This document shows, in pieces, positions 1 to 8,940 of a stretch of DNA of 64,000 nt (position 1 is its first letter; each line of letters starts with the position of its first letter). Under the pieces are notes generated by a model that searched no databases, was not told the DNA's origin, and saw only the letters and a program-made list of their open reading frames with translations. Source of the stretch: Frigoribacterium sp. PvP032 (GTDB taxonomy: Bacteria > Actinomycetota > Actinomycetes > Actinomycetales > Microbacteriaceae); NCBI RefSeq assembly GCF_017833035.1, contig NZ_JAFIBM010000001.1:1302001-1366000 (forward strand), given 5' to 3'. The position numbers were made by a program, and so were the translations under genes.

Positions 1-1
1 C

Positions 2-886
2 TCGCGTGACGCCGACAAGGCGCGCCGGTTCGCCGACGACCACGGCGTCGCGACCGCGCACGGCAGCTACGACGACCTCGTGGCCGATCCCGAGGTCGAC
101 GCCGTCTACGTCGCCACCCCGCACGTGTTCCACGAGCAGAACGCCCTCCTGGCGATCCGGGCCGGGAAGCACGTCCTCGTCGAGAAGCCCTTCACCGTGA
201 CGGCAGCCGAGGCCGAGCGGGTGCTGACCGCGGCCCGCGGGGCGGGCGTCGTGGCCCTCGAGGCGATGTGGACCCGCTACCTGCCGCAGCAGGTCCGCCT
301 CCGCGAGGTGGTCCGCAGCGGGGTGATCGGCGAGCCGCGCCTCCTGACGGCTGCCCACATGCAGTCGCTGCCGACCGATCCGCGGCACCGTCTCAACGAT
401 CCTGCCCTCGGCGGCGGCGCCCTGCTCGACCTCGGCGTCTACCCCGTCTCGTTCGCCCACGACCTCCTAGGCCCGGTCGACGCGGTCGCCGCCACAGCCG
501 TGCTGAGCGATCAGGGCGTCGACACGCGCACGGGCATCACGCTCCGCCACGCGAACGGCGCGACGTCGAACCTGTTCTGCGCCCTCGACACCGCGGGACG
601 AAACGACGCCGTCCTGCACGGGAGCGGAGGCCGGATCGAGATCGACCACACGTTCTTCGCGCCCGGCGGCTTCACCGTCAGGGACGCCGACGGCGAGGTC
701 GTCGAGAGGTTCGACTCGGCCGAGGGCGACCTCCGCGGCATGCACCACCAGGCGCTCGAGCTGGCCCGTCTCGTCGACTCGGGCGAGCTCGAGAGCCCGG
801 CGCTCACCTCCTCCGGCGTCGTGGCCGTGATGACCACCATGGACGAGGTCCGCCGCCAGGTCGGCGTGGAGTATCCCGAGCGCTGA
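2..886 (+). CDS. Gfo/Idh/MocA-family NAD(P)-dependent oxidoreductase, 5' truncated
   Basis: The frame is open from base 2, so the N-terminus with its Rossmann GxGxxG lies outside the window; 294 residues are visible. The family oxidises or reduces sugars, inositols or related substrates with NAD(P). Visible family marks are the segment leading into HVLVEKP (the EKP substrate/cofactor motif), LEAMWTRYLP, and GGGALLDLGVYPVSFAHDLLG, the usual start of the C-terminal alpha/beta domain. A paralogue lies at 4679. The substrate cannot be told from sequence. The stop codon sits inside the first copy of a 15-base tandem repeat (875-934). The family call is secure; the product is not specific. Confidence 0.9.
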   Translation, partial: SRDADKARRFADDHGVATAHGSYDDLVADPEVDAVYVATPHVFHEQNALLAIRAGKHVLVEKPFTVTAAEAERVLTAARGAGVVALEAMWTRYLPQQVRLREVVRSGVIGEPRLLTAAHMQSLPTDPRHRLNDPALGGGALLDLGVYPVSFAHDLLGPVDAVAATAVLSDQGVDTRTGITLRHANGATSNLFCALDTAGRNDAVLHGSGGRIEIDHTFFAPGGFTVRDADGEVVERFDSAEGDLRGMHHQALELARLVDSGELESPALTSSGVVAVMTTMDEVRRQVGVEYPER

Positions 887-934
887 GCTCCCGGGCGCTG
901 AGCTCCCGAGCGCTGAGCTCCCGGGCGCTGAGCC
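875..934. repeat. four tandem 15-bp units spanning the stop codon of the oxidoreductase gene
   Basis: Units CCCGRGCGCTGAGCT occupy 875-889, 890-904, 905-919 and 920-934, alternating A or G at the fifth base. The first unit contains the last codons and TGA of the upstream gene, so the array looks like an expanded copy of the gene's own 3' end. It lies just before the dac promoter. Confidence 0.95.
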
Positions 935-996
935 CGAGAGCAGGGCCCCGGGCCGAGGAGGCGCGAGCTCGGCCCCCGGAGGAGGCACGCGTTTCG

Positions 997-1002
997 TAGG
1001 AT
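997..1002 (+). promoter_or_regulatory. -10-like element for dac, leaderless type
   Basis: TAGGAT followed by 7 bases and then ATG at 1010. The same TANNNT-N6-8-ATG arrangement recurs before many genes here. No convincing -35 box is visible. Confidence 0.5.
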
Positions 1003-1009
1003 GTCCTGG

Positions 1010-2560
1010 ATGAGCGAGCAGGACGCGACCCCCGACGACCGCCCCTCCGACGACGGCACCCCCGCCGTGGCTGCGGAGGCGGCCCGGCCGCGCGACGTCC
1101 GCGCGTCGGCCGCGCGCCTCCTGCGGGAGCACCCTCGCACCACGCTCGTGACCGCCGGCGTCCTCGCGTTCGCCCTGCTCGGCGGCGGCGCGGTCGCCGC
1201 CGGCGCCGCGACGGCCCCCGACGCCCCTGCTCCCTCGAGTGCGCTGGCAGGCGGAGACGCCACCGCGGACGCCGCAGAGCCGACCGAGGTCGTCACCGTC
1301 ACGCCGGACCCGACGACGGCGCCCGATCCTCAGCGGGCAGCCCCCGCCGCCGTGCCGCCCGCGACCAAGCTGCGCACCTGCTCCGTGGCCGCCGCCGCCG
1401 CCGACCCGCGCCTCGCCCAGTTCGAGGGCTCGGTCGTCAACGCCGCGACGGGCGAGGTCCTCTTCGACCGGAACGGGTCCACCCCGGCCCGGACCGGCAG
1501 CGTCCTGAAGACCCTGACGAGCGCCGTCGCGCTCTCCGTCCTCGGCGCAGACCACCGCCTGACGACCACGGTCACGGGCGACCCCGCGAGCGGCACGATC
1601 GCCCTCGTCGGCGGCGGCGACGCCACCCTCAGCGCGACGGGCCGCAGCGTGTACTCGGGGGCGCCGACGCTCAGCGACCTCGCGGGGCAGGTGGCCGCCT
1701 CCCTCGGCGGTCAGCCGGTCTCGCAGATCACGCTCGACGCGACCTGGTGGAGCCAGGCCGACAAGTGGGACCCGTCGTGGAAGCGCACCGAGCAGACCAT
1801 CGGCTACCACAGCGAGGTGACGGCGCTGATGGTCGACGGCGACCGTGCCGACCCGTCGGCGAACACGAGCCCGCGCAGCACCGACCCGGTCGGACGAGCG
1901 GGCGAGGCGTTCCGCGCCGCGCTCGTGGCGGCGGGCGTCTCGGGCGCCGGGTCGGCGTCGATCTCCCAGGGCACGGCGAGCAGCGCGACGGTGCTCGGCT
2001 CCGTGCAGTCGCAGCCCGTCTCGACGCTGATCGGCCAGATGCTGCCGAACTCGGACAACACGCTGGCGGAGATGCTGGCGCGGGCCTCGTCGAGGGAGTC
2101 CGGGGCGGACGGCTCCGCCGCCTCCCTGACGGCCCTGTACCGGTCGGCCCTGGGCGGCACCTACGGGCTCGACACGTCGGCGATCACGATCGTCGACGGT
2201 TCCGGGCTGAGCGAGAACAACGCCGTGCCCTCGACCTTCGTGGCTCGCCTGATGATCCAGGTGCGCGACCGCGCCCACGGGCTGGGCGCGGTCTACGACG
2301 CCCTGCCGATCTCGGGCCAGACCGGCACCCTCGCGTCGCGCTTCACCGGCTCGAACGCCGCCGCGCGCGGAGCCGTCCACGCCAAGACCGGCTGGATCGA
2401 CACCGCCTACACGCTCGCCGGCTCGATCGACTCGGCCGACGGCACGCCCCTGACCTTCGCGTTCTACGCGATCGGCCCGGTGAGGGACAACGCCCGCAGC
2501 GCACTCGACACCCTCACGGCGTCGGTCTGGCGCTGCGGCAACTCGCTCGCGAACAGCTGA
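1010..2560 (+). CDS. dacB: D-alanyl-D-alanine carboxypeptidase/endopeptidase (PBP4, peptidase S13)
   Basis: Low-molecular-mass penicillin-binding protein that trims or cleaves peptidoglycan cross-bridges outside the membrane. From ATG 1010 it has 516 residues, usual for S13. A hydrophobic anchor or signal segment (roughly residues 42-62) is followed by a Thr/Pro-rich linker. Catalytic motifs are in order: SVLK (Ser164, Lys167), SDN (348-350) and KTG (459-461). An ATG at 1001 is in frame, but it overlaps the TAGGAT -10-like box, and 1010 fits a leaderless start. The 3' end is followed by small tandem repeats. No operon partner is evident. Confidence 0.9.
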   Translation: MSEQDATPDDRPSDDGTPAVAAEAARPRDVRASAARLLREHPRTTLVTAGVLAFALLGGGAVAAGAATAPDAPAPSSALAGGDATADAAEPTEVVTVTPDPTTAPDPQRAAPAAVPPATKLRTCSVAAAAADPRLAQFEGSVVNAATGEVLFDRNGSTPARTGSVLKTLTSAVALSVLGADHRLTTTVTGDPASGTIALVGGGDATLSATGRSVYSGAPTLSDLAGQVAASLGGQPVSQITLDATWWSQADKWDPSWKRTEQTIGYHSEVTALMVDGDRADPSANTSPRSTDPVGRAGEAFRAALVAAGVSGAGSASISQGTASSATVLGSVQSQPVSTLIGQMLPNSDNTLAEMLARASSRESGADGSAASLTALYRSALGGTYGLDTSAITIVDGSGLSENNAVPSTFVARLMIQVRDRAHGLGAVYDALPISGQTGTLASRFTGSNAAARGAVHAKTGWIDTAYTLAGSIDSADGTPLTFAFYAIGPVRDNARSALDTLTASVWRCGNSLANS

Positions 2561-2613
2561 GCGGCGCACCTGACCGGCGCACCTGACCGGCATAGACAGT
2601 TCAGACAGCTGAG
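2553..2613. repeat. short duplications at the dacB 3' end
   Basis: CGGCGCACCTGAC is tandemly repeated at 2562-2574 and 2575-2587. ACAGCTGAG, which contains the dacB stop codon at 2553-2561, recurs at 2605-2613. This is the same kind of stop-proximal duplication as at 875-934. Confidence 0.85.
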
Positions 2614-2637
2614 ACACCACAGAGGGAGGATGGGAGC

Positions 2638-3210
2638 ATGACCACCGCGCTCTTCGTCATCGACGTCCAGAACGACTTCACCGAGGGAGGCGCCCTCGCC
2701 GTCACCGGGGGCGCGAGCGTCGCCGCCCGGGTGACGGAGCACCTGCGCGCTGACCGCGCCCGGTACGACGTCGTCGTCGCCAGCCGCGACTGGCACGACG
2801 ACCAGGGCGACAACGGCGGCCACTTCTCGGCCGAGCCGGACTACGTCGACAGCTGGCCGCCGCACTGCGTCCGGGGCACGACGGGCGCCGACTACCACCC
2901 CGACCTCGACACCGGGCTCGTCGACGAGCACGTGCGGAAGGGCGCGGGCACCCCGGCCTACTCGATCTTCGAGGCCGCGACGGAGGCGGGCGAGTCGCTC
3001 GTCGACCTCGTGGCCCGGCGCGGCGTCACCGACGTCGACGTCGTCGGCCTGGCCACCGACCACTGCGTCAGGGCGTCAGCGCTCGACGCCGCGCGGGCGG
3101 GGCTCCGCGTCAGGGTCCTGACCGATCTCGTCGCCGGGGTCGCCGAGGGGCCGAGCGCGGCCGCCCTCGACGAGCTGCGCGAGGCCGGCGTCGACACGGT
3201 GCGCTCGTGA
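2638..3210 (+). CDS. pncA: nicotinamidase / isochorismatase-family amidase
   Basis: Predicted to hydrolyse nicotinamide to nicotinate and ammonia for NAD salvage (cytoplasmic). The 190 residues show the cysteine-hydrolase triad: Asp9 in VIDVQNDF, Lys101 in HVRKGAG and Cys143 in ATDHCVRASA. The segment SRDWHDDQGDNGGHFS carries the Asp/His metal ligands typical of nicotinamidase rather than isochorismatase. A good ribosome-binding site (GGGAGGATGGGAGC) precedes ATG. The TGA overlaps the GTG of the next gene (GTGA), so the two are translationally coupled. Confidence 0.88.
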   Translation: MTTALFVIDVQNDFTEGGALAVTGGASVAARVTEHLRADRARYDVVVASRDWHDDQGDNGGHFSAEPDYVDSWPPHCVRGTTGADYHPDLDTGLVDEHVRKGAGTPAYSIFEAATEAGESLVDLVARRGVTDVDVVGLATDHCVRASALDAARAGLRVRVLTDLVAGVAEGPSAAALDELREAGVDTVRS

Positions 3211-4682
3211 GCGCGGGCGACGAGGCACGCGTCCTCGCAGCCGTGCCGACCGGCCTGCACGTCGACGGCGAGTGGGTGCCGGCCGCCTCTGGCCGCACGT
3301 TCGAGGTGCGCGACCCGTCGACCGGCGACGTCATCGCGACGGTCGCCGACGCCGCTGCGGCGGACGGGCTCCGCGCCCTCGACGCCGCCGTCGCCGCGCA
3401 GGCGGCCTGGGCGGCCACTGCTCCCCGTACCCGCTCCGACATCCTGCGGCGTGCCTTCGACCTGCTGCGCGAGCGCGCCGACGACCTGGCGCTGCTGATG
3501 ACGCTCGAGATGGGCAAGCCGCTCGCCGAGTCGCGCGGCGAGGTGGCCTACGGCTCCGAGTTCGTGCGCTGGGCCAGCGAGGAGGCGGTGCGCATCTCGG
3601 GCCGCTACGGCACGAACCCGGAGGGGACCGGTCGCACGATCGTGCTGAAGCGCCCCGTCGGCCCGTGCCTGCTCATCACGCCGTGGAACTTCCCCCTCGC
3701 GATGGCGACCCGCAAGATCGCGCCTGCCCTCGCGGCCGGCTGCACGGTCGTGGTCAAGCCCGCCGACCTGACCCCGCTCACCACCTTGGCCCTCGTCGGG
3801 ATCCTCACCGAGGCCGGCGTGCCGCGCGGCGTCGTGAACGTGGTGACGACGACCTCGGCAGGCGACGTCTGCGAGCCCCTGATCCGCGACCCGCGCCTCC
3901 GGAAGCTCAGCTTCACGGGCTCGACGCCGGTCGGGTCGACCCTGCTCGCCCAGGCGTCCGAGCGCGTGCTCCGCACCTCGATGGAGCTCGGCGGCAACGC
4001 ACCGTTCCTGGTCTTCGACGACGCCGACCTCGACGCCGCCGTCGAGGGCGCCCTGCTCGCCAAGTTCCGCAACGTCGGGCAGGCCTGCACCGCCGCCAAC
4101 CGGTTCCTCGTCCACGAGGCCGTCGCGGACGAGTTCGTCCGCCGGGTGACCGAGCGCGTCGCGGCGATGACGCTCGGCCGCGGCACCGACGACGGCGTCG
4201 ACGTCGGCCCGCTGATCGACGACCGCGCCGTCGAGAAGGCCGAGCGCCTCGTCGACGACGCCGTCGCCCGCGGCGCCGTCGTGCGGACGGGCGGCGCCCG
4301 CGTCGACGGCACGGGCACCTTCTACGAACCGACCGTCCTCGACGGCGTGCGGCCCGGCAGCGAGCTGCTCACCACGGAGATCTTCGGCCCCGTCCTCGCC
4401 GTCTCGACCTTCGCCGACGAGGAGGAGGCGGTGCGGAAGGCGAACGACACCGAGTTCGGCCTCGTGGCCTACGCCTTCACCCGTGACCTCGCCCGCGGCC
4501 AGCGACTGGCCGAGACCCTCGAGACCGGCATGCTCGGGCTCAACGTCGGCGTGGTGTCGAACGCCTCCGCGCCGTTCGGCGGCGTCAAGGCGTCCGGCCT
4601 CGGCCGCGAGGGCGGCCTGGAGGGCATCCAGGAGTACCTGGAGACCGTGTACCTGATGACCCCCGACCCCTTCGCCGCATGA
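3207..4682 (+). CDS. gabD: NAD(P)-dependent succinate-semialdehyde dehydrogenase-type aldehyde dehydrogenase
   Basis: Aldehyde dehydrogenase superfamily, 491 residues, full length. The nucleotide-binding segment ITPWNFPLAMATRK, the GFTGSTPVG-like turn (SFTGSTPVG), catalytic base Glu260 in ELGGNAPF and nucleophile Cys294 in GQACTAANRF are all present. The closest subgroup by motif is succinate-semialdehyde dehydrogenase, oxidising succinate semialdehyde to succinate; other small aldehydes are possible. It starts with GTG overlapping the pncA stop by 4 bases, and its own stop overlaps the next ATG, making a coupled three-gene unit. No aminotransferase GabT is near, so the pathway is uncertain. 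Confidence 0.88.
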   Translation: MSAGDEARVLAAVPTGLHVDGEWVPAASGRTFEVRDPSTGDVIATVADAAAADGLRALDAAVAAQAAWAATAPRTRSDILRRAFDLLRERADDLALLMTLEMGKPLAESRGEVAYGSEFVRWASEEAVRISGRYGTNPEGTGRTIVLKRPVGPCLLITPWNFPLAMATRKIAPALAAGCTVVVKPADLTPLTTLALVGILTEAGVPRGVVNVVTTTSAGDVCEPLIRDPRLRKLSFTGSTPVGSTLLAQASERVLRTSMELGGNAPFLVFDDADLDAAVEGALLAKFRNVGQACTAANRFLVHEAVADEFVRRVTERVAAMTLGRGTDDGVDVGPLIDDRAVEKAERLVDDAVARGAVVRTGGARVDGTGTFYEPTVLDGVRPGSELLTTEIFGPVLAVSTFADEEEAVRKANDTEFGLVAYAFTRDLARGQRLAETLETGMLGLNVGVVSNASAPFGGVKASGLGREGGLEGIQEYLETVYLMTPDPFAA

Positions 4683-5731
4683 GCGCCGCCGACCAGCAGC
4701 AGCCGCCGCGCCTCCGCGTCGGGATCGTCGGCTACGGCCTCGCCGGCCGGGTGTTCCACGCCCCCCTCGTGGCCGCGGACGACGCGTACGACCTCGTCGC
4801 CGTCGTCACCCGTGACGGCGACCGGGCAGAGCAGGCCAGGTCCTCGCACCCCGGGGTCGAGGTCGTCCCGCAGGCGAGCGACCTCGACGCCCTCGGCCTC
4901 GACCTGGTGATCGTCGCGACGCCCAACGCGACGCACGCCGACGTGGCCGCGGACGCCCTGCGCGCCGGGTCCGCGGTCGTCGTCGACAAGCCCGTCGCGA
5001 CCACCGCCTCCTCGGCTCGCCAGCTGATCGAGCTCGCCGAGTCGCTCGGGCGGACGCTGACCGTGTACCAGAACCGTCGCTGGGACGGCGACTACCTGAC
5101 GGCGTCGCGTCTGGTGCAGAGCGGCGCACTCGGCGACGTGCACACCTTCGAGTCGCGCTTCGAGCCGTGGAAGACGGCGAACCGCGCGGGCTGGAAGTCG
5201 CAGGCGACGGCTGCGGAGGGCGGGGGGATCCTGTTCGACCTCGGCCCGCACCTGGTCGACCAGGCGCTGCACCTGTTCGGGCCCGTGGCCGACGTCCACG
5301 CGGAGATCGCCCGGCGGCGCCCGTCGGGAGCCGCGGACGACGACGTGTTCGTCTCCTTGCGGCACGAGAGCGGGGTGCGGTCGCGGCTCTGGATGAGCCA
5401 CGTCGACGCGCAGCCCGGTCCGCGCCTCCGGGTGCTGGGCACGGCAGGGGCGTACGTCGTCGACGGGCTCGACCCGCAGGAGGCGCAGCTCGCGTCGGGC
5501 ACGTCGCCCCGCGATCCTGGCTACGGTCGCGTCCCCGACGGGCGCCACGGCCTCGTCGGCATCGGGGACGATGCCCGGCGCGAGCCCACCGACCAGGGGC
5601 GGTACCCGTTGTTCTACGAGCAGCTCGCCCGTGCCCTGCGGGGTGCCGGGCCGGTGCCGGTCGACCCGCGGGACGCGCTGGTGGCGCTCGAGGTGATCGA
5701 GGCGGCACGCGAGTCGGCGGGCCCCGCCTGA
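4679..5731 (+). CDS. Gfo/Idh/MocA-family oxidoreductase
   Basis: 350 residues. The N-terminal Rossmann motif is complete (VGIVGYGLAGRVFHAPL), followed by VIVATPNATHA and VVVDKPVATT, a DKP in place of the more usual EKP. The middle reads NRRWDGDYLT and GGGILFDLGPHLVDQALHLFGP, typical of the family's C-terminal domain. ATG overlaps the gabD stop (ATGA). The role is an NAD(P)-dependent sugar or polyol dehydrogenase; the substrate is not deducible. It converges on the 3-hydroxyisobutyryl-CoA hydrolase gene with a 43-base gap. Confidence 0.88.
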   Translation: MSAADQQQPPRLRVGIVGYGLAGRVFHAPLVAADDAYDLVAVVTRDGDRAEQARSSHPGVEVVPQASDLDALGLDLVIVATPNATHADVAADALRAGSAVVVDKPVATTASSARQLIELAESLGRTLTVYQNRRWDGDYLTASRLVQSGALGDVHTFESRFEPWKTANRAGWKSQATAAEGGGILFDLGPHLVDQALHLFGPVADVHAEIARRRPSGAADDDVFVSLRHESGVRSRLWMSHVDAQPGPRLRVLGTAGAYVVDGLDPQEAQLASGTSPRDPGYGRVPDGRHGLVGIGDDARREPTDQGRYPLFYEQLARALRGAGPVPVDPRDALVALEVIEAARESAGPA

Positions 5732-5774
5732 CACCAGGCGCCCGGACGGCGACCGACCACCATCCGGAGACGGG

Positions 5775-6824
5775 TCAGAGCCGGGTGCCCCAGTCGACGC
5801 TCGCGAGGACGGCATCGACGTCCACCTCGGCCAGCGTGGCCGGCGACCAGTGCGGGGCCCTGTCCTTGTCCACGACCCTGGCGCGGATGCCCTCGACGAG
5901 GTCGGGGGAGTCGGCCAGCGCGGTGACGAGCCCCAGTTCCTGGCCGAGCACCGCCTCGAGGTCGGGCAGGCCGCGGGCGCGACGCTGGGCGGCGAGCGTG
6001 AGCACGACGGAGGTGGGCGAGGCGGCCACGAGGTCGTCGGCCGCCCGGCCAGCCGCCTCGACCCCGTCCCGCTCGAGCCCACGGAGCCGTGCGAGCACCA
6101 GCGCGGCGTCGTCGCCCCGGTAGGCGTCGTCGATCCAGCTGCGCTCGGCGGCGAGCGGCGCCGGGGGAGGCTCGACGGCGAGGGCCCTGACTGCGTCCGG
6201 ACCCCCGGTCGCCAGCGCGTCGAGGACGCGGTCGCCGCCTCCCTCGCCCTCCTCCTCGACGAGGACGTCGGCGAAGCCCGTGAGCAGGGCGTCGGAGGCG
6301 GTCATGGCCGCCCCGGTCAGCGCCAGGTGGGTGCCCAGCTCGCCGGGCGCCCGGGAGAGCAGGTAGCTGCCGCCCGCGTCGGGCGTCAGGCCGATGAGGG
6401 TCTCGGGCATGCCGACGCGGCTGCGGGGCGTGACGACCCGGAGCGACACGTGGCCGCCGAGCCCGACGCCCGCGCCCATGGCGATGCCGTCGAGGTACGA
6501 GACGACCGGGCGGTGCCAGCGGGCGAGCCGCAGCGCGCCGCGGTACTCGCGCCGCCACATCGCGACGCTGCGGGCAGGGGCGGCGGTGGCATCCCGGTGG
6601 ATCGCCGTGATGTCGCCGCCGGCGCAGAAACCGCGGGGGCCCGCGCCCCGCAGCAGCAGGCTCTCGACCGCGGCGTCGTCCTGCCAGGCGTCGAGGGCGT
6701 GCTCGATCAGCCCGAGCATCCCCTCGGTCACCGCGTTGATCTTGGCGGGCCGGTTCAGCGTGATCACGCCCACGCCCCGGTCGACGTGGAACAGGACCTC
6801 GGGCTCGCGGGCGTCGTCGCTCAT
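5775..6824 (-). CDS. 3-hydroxyisobutyryl-CoA hydrolase (enoyl-CoA hydratase/isomerase family)
   Basis: 349 residues, longer than classical enoyl-CoA hydratases (about 260) and matching the HIBCH subgroup, which releases 3-hydroxyisobutyrate from its CoA ester in valine catabolism. Crotonase-fold marks are VITLNRPAKINAVTEGM, the oxyanion-hole segment GFCAGGDI, GIAMGAGVGLGGH and MPETLIGLTPDAGGSYLLSR. ATG 6824 is 6 bases downstream of a TAGCCT box on the same strand. No other valine-degradation genes are in the window, so the physiological link is from family knowledge. Confidence 0.85.
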   Translation of the reverse strand: MSDDAREPEVLFHVDRGVGVITLNRPAKINAVTEGMLGLIEHALDAWQDDAAVESLLLRGAGPRGFCAGGDITAIHRDATAAPARSVAMWRREYRGALRLARWHRPVVSYLDGIAMGAGVGLGGHVSLRVVTPRSRVGMPETLIGLTPDAGGSYLLSRAPGELGTHLALTGAAMTASDALLTGFADVLVEEEGEGGGDRVLDALATGGPDAVRALAVEPPPAPLAAERSWIDDAYRGDDAALVLARLRGLERDGVEAAGRAADDLVAASPTSVVLTLAAQRRARGLPDLEAVLGQELGLVTALADSPDLVEGIRARVVDKDRAPHWSPATLAEVDVDAVLASVDWGTRL

Positions 6825-6830
6825 GCCGCC

Positions 6831-6836
6831 AGGCTA
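6831..6836 (-). promoter_or_regulatory. -10-like element for the HIBCH-type gene
   Basis: On the minus strand TAGCCT is followed by 6 bases and then ATG (6824), the leaderless pattern. Confidence 0.5.
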
Positions 6837-6917
6837 GGCGACCCGGCGACCCGGCGTCCCTGCGCCCTGAGGTCAGACGAGCCGGCGACCCGGCAGGCGA
6901 CCGGAGGTCAGACGAGC
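6837..6917. repeat. about 35-bp imperfect duplication spanning the ABC transporter stop codon
   Basis: GAGGTCAGACGAGC occurs at 6869-6882 and again at 6904-6917, where it contains the stop (tca 6908-6910) and last codons of the ABC gene. Each copy is preceded by a GCGACCCGGC motif, so a unit of roughly 35 bases appears duplicated downstream of the gene. Confidence 0.85.
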
Positions 6918-8812
6918 AGCTGGTGCTTCGCGAGGTCCTTGTAGAGCGGCGTGCTCTCGACCAGCTCGGAGTGGGTGCCGACGCCGACGACCCGTCCGTC
7001 GTCGACGACGACGATCTGGTCGCTGTCGACGACGGTCGAGAGCCGGTGTGCGATCACGATCAGGGTGCGTCCCTCGGCGACGGCGTCGATGGCCTCGCGG
7101 AGGCGCTGCTCGTTGAGCCCGTCGAGGCTCGACGTCGACTCGTCGAGCAGCAGCAGCGCGGGCGCCGAGAGCAGCGTCCGCGCGATCGCGAGTCGCTGGC
7201 GCTCGCCGCCCGAGAGCAGCACGCCGTCCTCGCCGACCTGGGCGTCGAGGCCCAGTTCGCCGCGCTCGAGCACCGCCGTCAGGTTGACCGCCTCGAGCAC
7301 CCGGCGGCAGTCCTCGTCGGTGGCCTCGGGCGACCCCAGGGTGAGGTTGTCGCGGATGGTGCCCGCGAGCACCGCGGCGTCCTGCTCGACGTAGCCGATC
7401 TGCGCCCGCAGGTCGACGCGGTCGAGCGCGCGCACGTCGACGCCGCCGAGCCTGACCACGCCGGAGGTCGGGTCGTAGAAGCGCTCGATCAGGGCGAGGA
7501 TCGTGCTCTTGCCTGCTCCGGAGGGGCCGACCAGGGCGGTGCGCTTGCCCACCGGAGCCGAGAACGAGACGCCGCGCAGCACCGTGAGGTCGTCGTCCCG
7601 ACCCTCGCGCGCCTCCTTCGCCGGGGTCGTGCCGTCGGCGGCGGGAGGTGAGTCCGGGTAGCGGAAGTGGACGTCGTCGAAGCGGATCGCGGCGTCCGTC
7701 TCGACCCGGGCGTCGCCGCCGAGGCCGGCGGCGACGGCGTCGTCCCCCTCGGTCTCGCGGGGCAGGTCGAGGATCTCCTGGATGCGGCCGAGGGCGCCGA
7801 GCGCCTGGTTCACGCTGAGGACGGCACCCATGGCCTGGCCGAGCGGCATGATCATCAGGAACAGGAACAGGATGAACGACACGAGCGAGGCGATGTCGAT
7901 GGTGCCGCTGGCCACGCGGAAGCCGCCGACGCCCAGCACCACGAGGAACGACGCCTGCAGCGCGACGGAGGCGATGGGCACGACGAGCGCCGAGATGCGC
8001 GCCACCTCGAGGCCGCGCTGGTAGGCGCCCTCGGCGTCGGCCTGGACGCCGGTGATCTCGCGCTCCGTGGCGCCGCTCGCGCGGATCGTCCGCACCGAGC
8101 CGATCGACCGCTCGACGGCGGCGGTCAGGTCGCCGACCTTCTCCTGGGCACGCCGGCTGGCGACGCGGATGCGGCCCGAGAGCAGCACGACGACGGTGAC
8201 CGAGATCGCGACCACGAGCACGGTGAGGCCGAGCAGCACGGGGTCGATCAGGAACATGCCGACCAGGGCGCCGACGAAGGTCAGGGAGCCGCCGATCGCC
8301 TCGACGAGTCCCTGGGTCAGGACGGCCCGCAGCAGCGTCGTGTCGCTGCCGACGCGGGACACGAGGTCGCCGGTGCGGCGACGGTCGAACTCGCTGACCG
8401 GCAGGTGCAGCAGGCTCGCCACGAGCCGACGGCGGCTGGAGAGCACCACTCCCTCACCGGTGCGCTGCAGCAGGTAGTGCTGGAACCCGCTCAGCAGCCC
8501 GGCCACGACGACCAGCGCGACGAGGGCCCAGACCAGCCGGCCGAGCGTCTCGCCCTGCTGCACGAGCGTGATGACCTGGCTGACGAGGAGGGGCTGGCCG
8601 AGCGAGGCGGCGGCGCCCAGCACGCTGAGCACGATGATGACGACCATCACCTTCTTGTGCTCGAACAGGTAGGGGAGCAGCTGGCGGAACGTGGCCCTGG
8701 GGCCGTCCGCCTCTCGTCGGCCCGTTCGGCCGCGTCGCGCGCGTGCCGGTGCGGGTGCTGATGTCGACGCGGATCGAGTGCTCTGGTCGGAGCGGCTCGT
8801 GTCGGAGCTCAT
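6908..8812 (-). CDS. ABC transporter, fused permease and ATPase (multidrug/lipid exporter type)
   Basis: 634 residues from ATG 8812, which has GAGAGG four bases upstream; an in-frame ATG at 8878 lacks such a site. The order is a basic Ser/Ala-rich N-terminus, a six-helix type-1 exporter membrane domain beginning near FEHKKVMVVIIVLSVLGAAA, then a nucleotide-binding domain with Walker A GPSGAGKSTI, Q-loop YVEQDAAVLAGTIRDN, signature LLSGGERQRLAIARTLL, Walker B LLLLDESTSSLDG and H-loop IAHRLSTV. Such half-transporters work as dimers exporting drugs, lipids or peptides. The substrate is unknown and there is no partner half-transporter next door. Confidence 0.9.
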   Translation of the reverse strand: MSSDTSRSDQSTRSASTSAPAPARARRGRTGRREADGPRATFRQLLPYLFEHKKVMVVIIVLSVLGAAASLGQPLLVSQVITLVQQGETLGRLVWALVALVVVAGLLSGFQHYLLQRTGEGVVLSSRRRLVASLLHLPVSEFDRRRTGDLVSRVGSDTTLLRAVLTQGLVEAIGGSLTFVGALVGMFLIDPVLLGLTVLVVAISVTVVVLLSGRIRVASRRAQEKVGDLTAAVERSIGSVRTIRASGATEREITGVQADAEGAYQRGLEVARISALVVPIASVALQASFLVVLGVGGFRVASGTIDIASLVSFILFLFLMIMPLGQAMGAVLSVNQALGALGRIQEILDLPRETEGDDAVAAGLGGDARVETDAAIRFDDVHFRYPDSPPAADGTTPAKEAREGRDDDLTVLRGVSFSAPVGKRTALVGPSGAGKSTILALIERFYDPTSGVVRLGGVDVRALDRVDLRAQIGYVEQDAAVLAGTIRDNLTLGSPEATDEDCRRVLEAVNLTAVLERGELGLDAQVGEDGVLLSGGERQRLAIARTLLSAPALLLLDESTSSLDGLNEQRLREAIDAVAEGRTLIVIAHRLSTVVDSDQIVVVDDGRVVGVGTHSELVESTPLYKDLAKHQLLV

Positions 8813-8900
8813 GGTGCCTCTCGGGGATGGTCGTGGCTGATCGCCTCGACCAAAGTACTTCGTCCCGTCCCGAGCCACCTGCGCTCGCGCTGGGACCGTG

Positions 8901-8940
8901 CCCGGTCGGCCCGCCCGGTCGGCCCGCCCCGGTCAGCCCG
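8901..8940. repeat. three tandem 13-14-bp units spanning the MFS gene stop codon
   Basis: CCCGGTCGGCCCG at 8901-8913 and 8914-8926, then CCCCGGTCAGCCCG at 8927-8940. The last unit holds the stop codon (tca 8933-8935) of the minus-strand MFS gene. Confidence 0.9.

Noticed and set aside
875-934. Tandem repeats considered as a CRISPR array
   Set aside because: Units are contiguous with no spacers, too short, and no cas genes are present.
467-2620. Long open frame on the minus strand across the oxidoreductase and dacB genes
   Set aside because: Arg/Gly-rich, low-complexity translation without motifs, antisense to two clear genes. High G+C leaves such frames open by chance; similar ones at 27881-31768 and elsewhere were discarded too.
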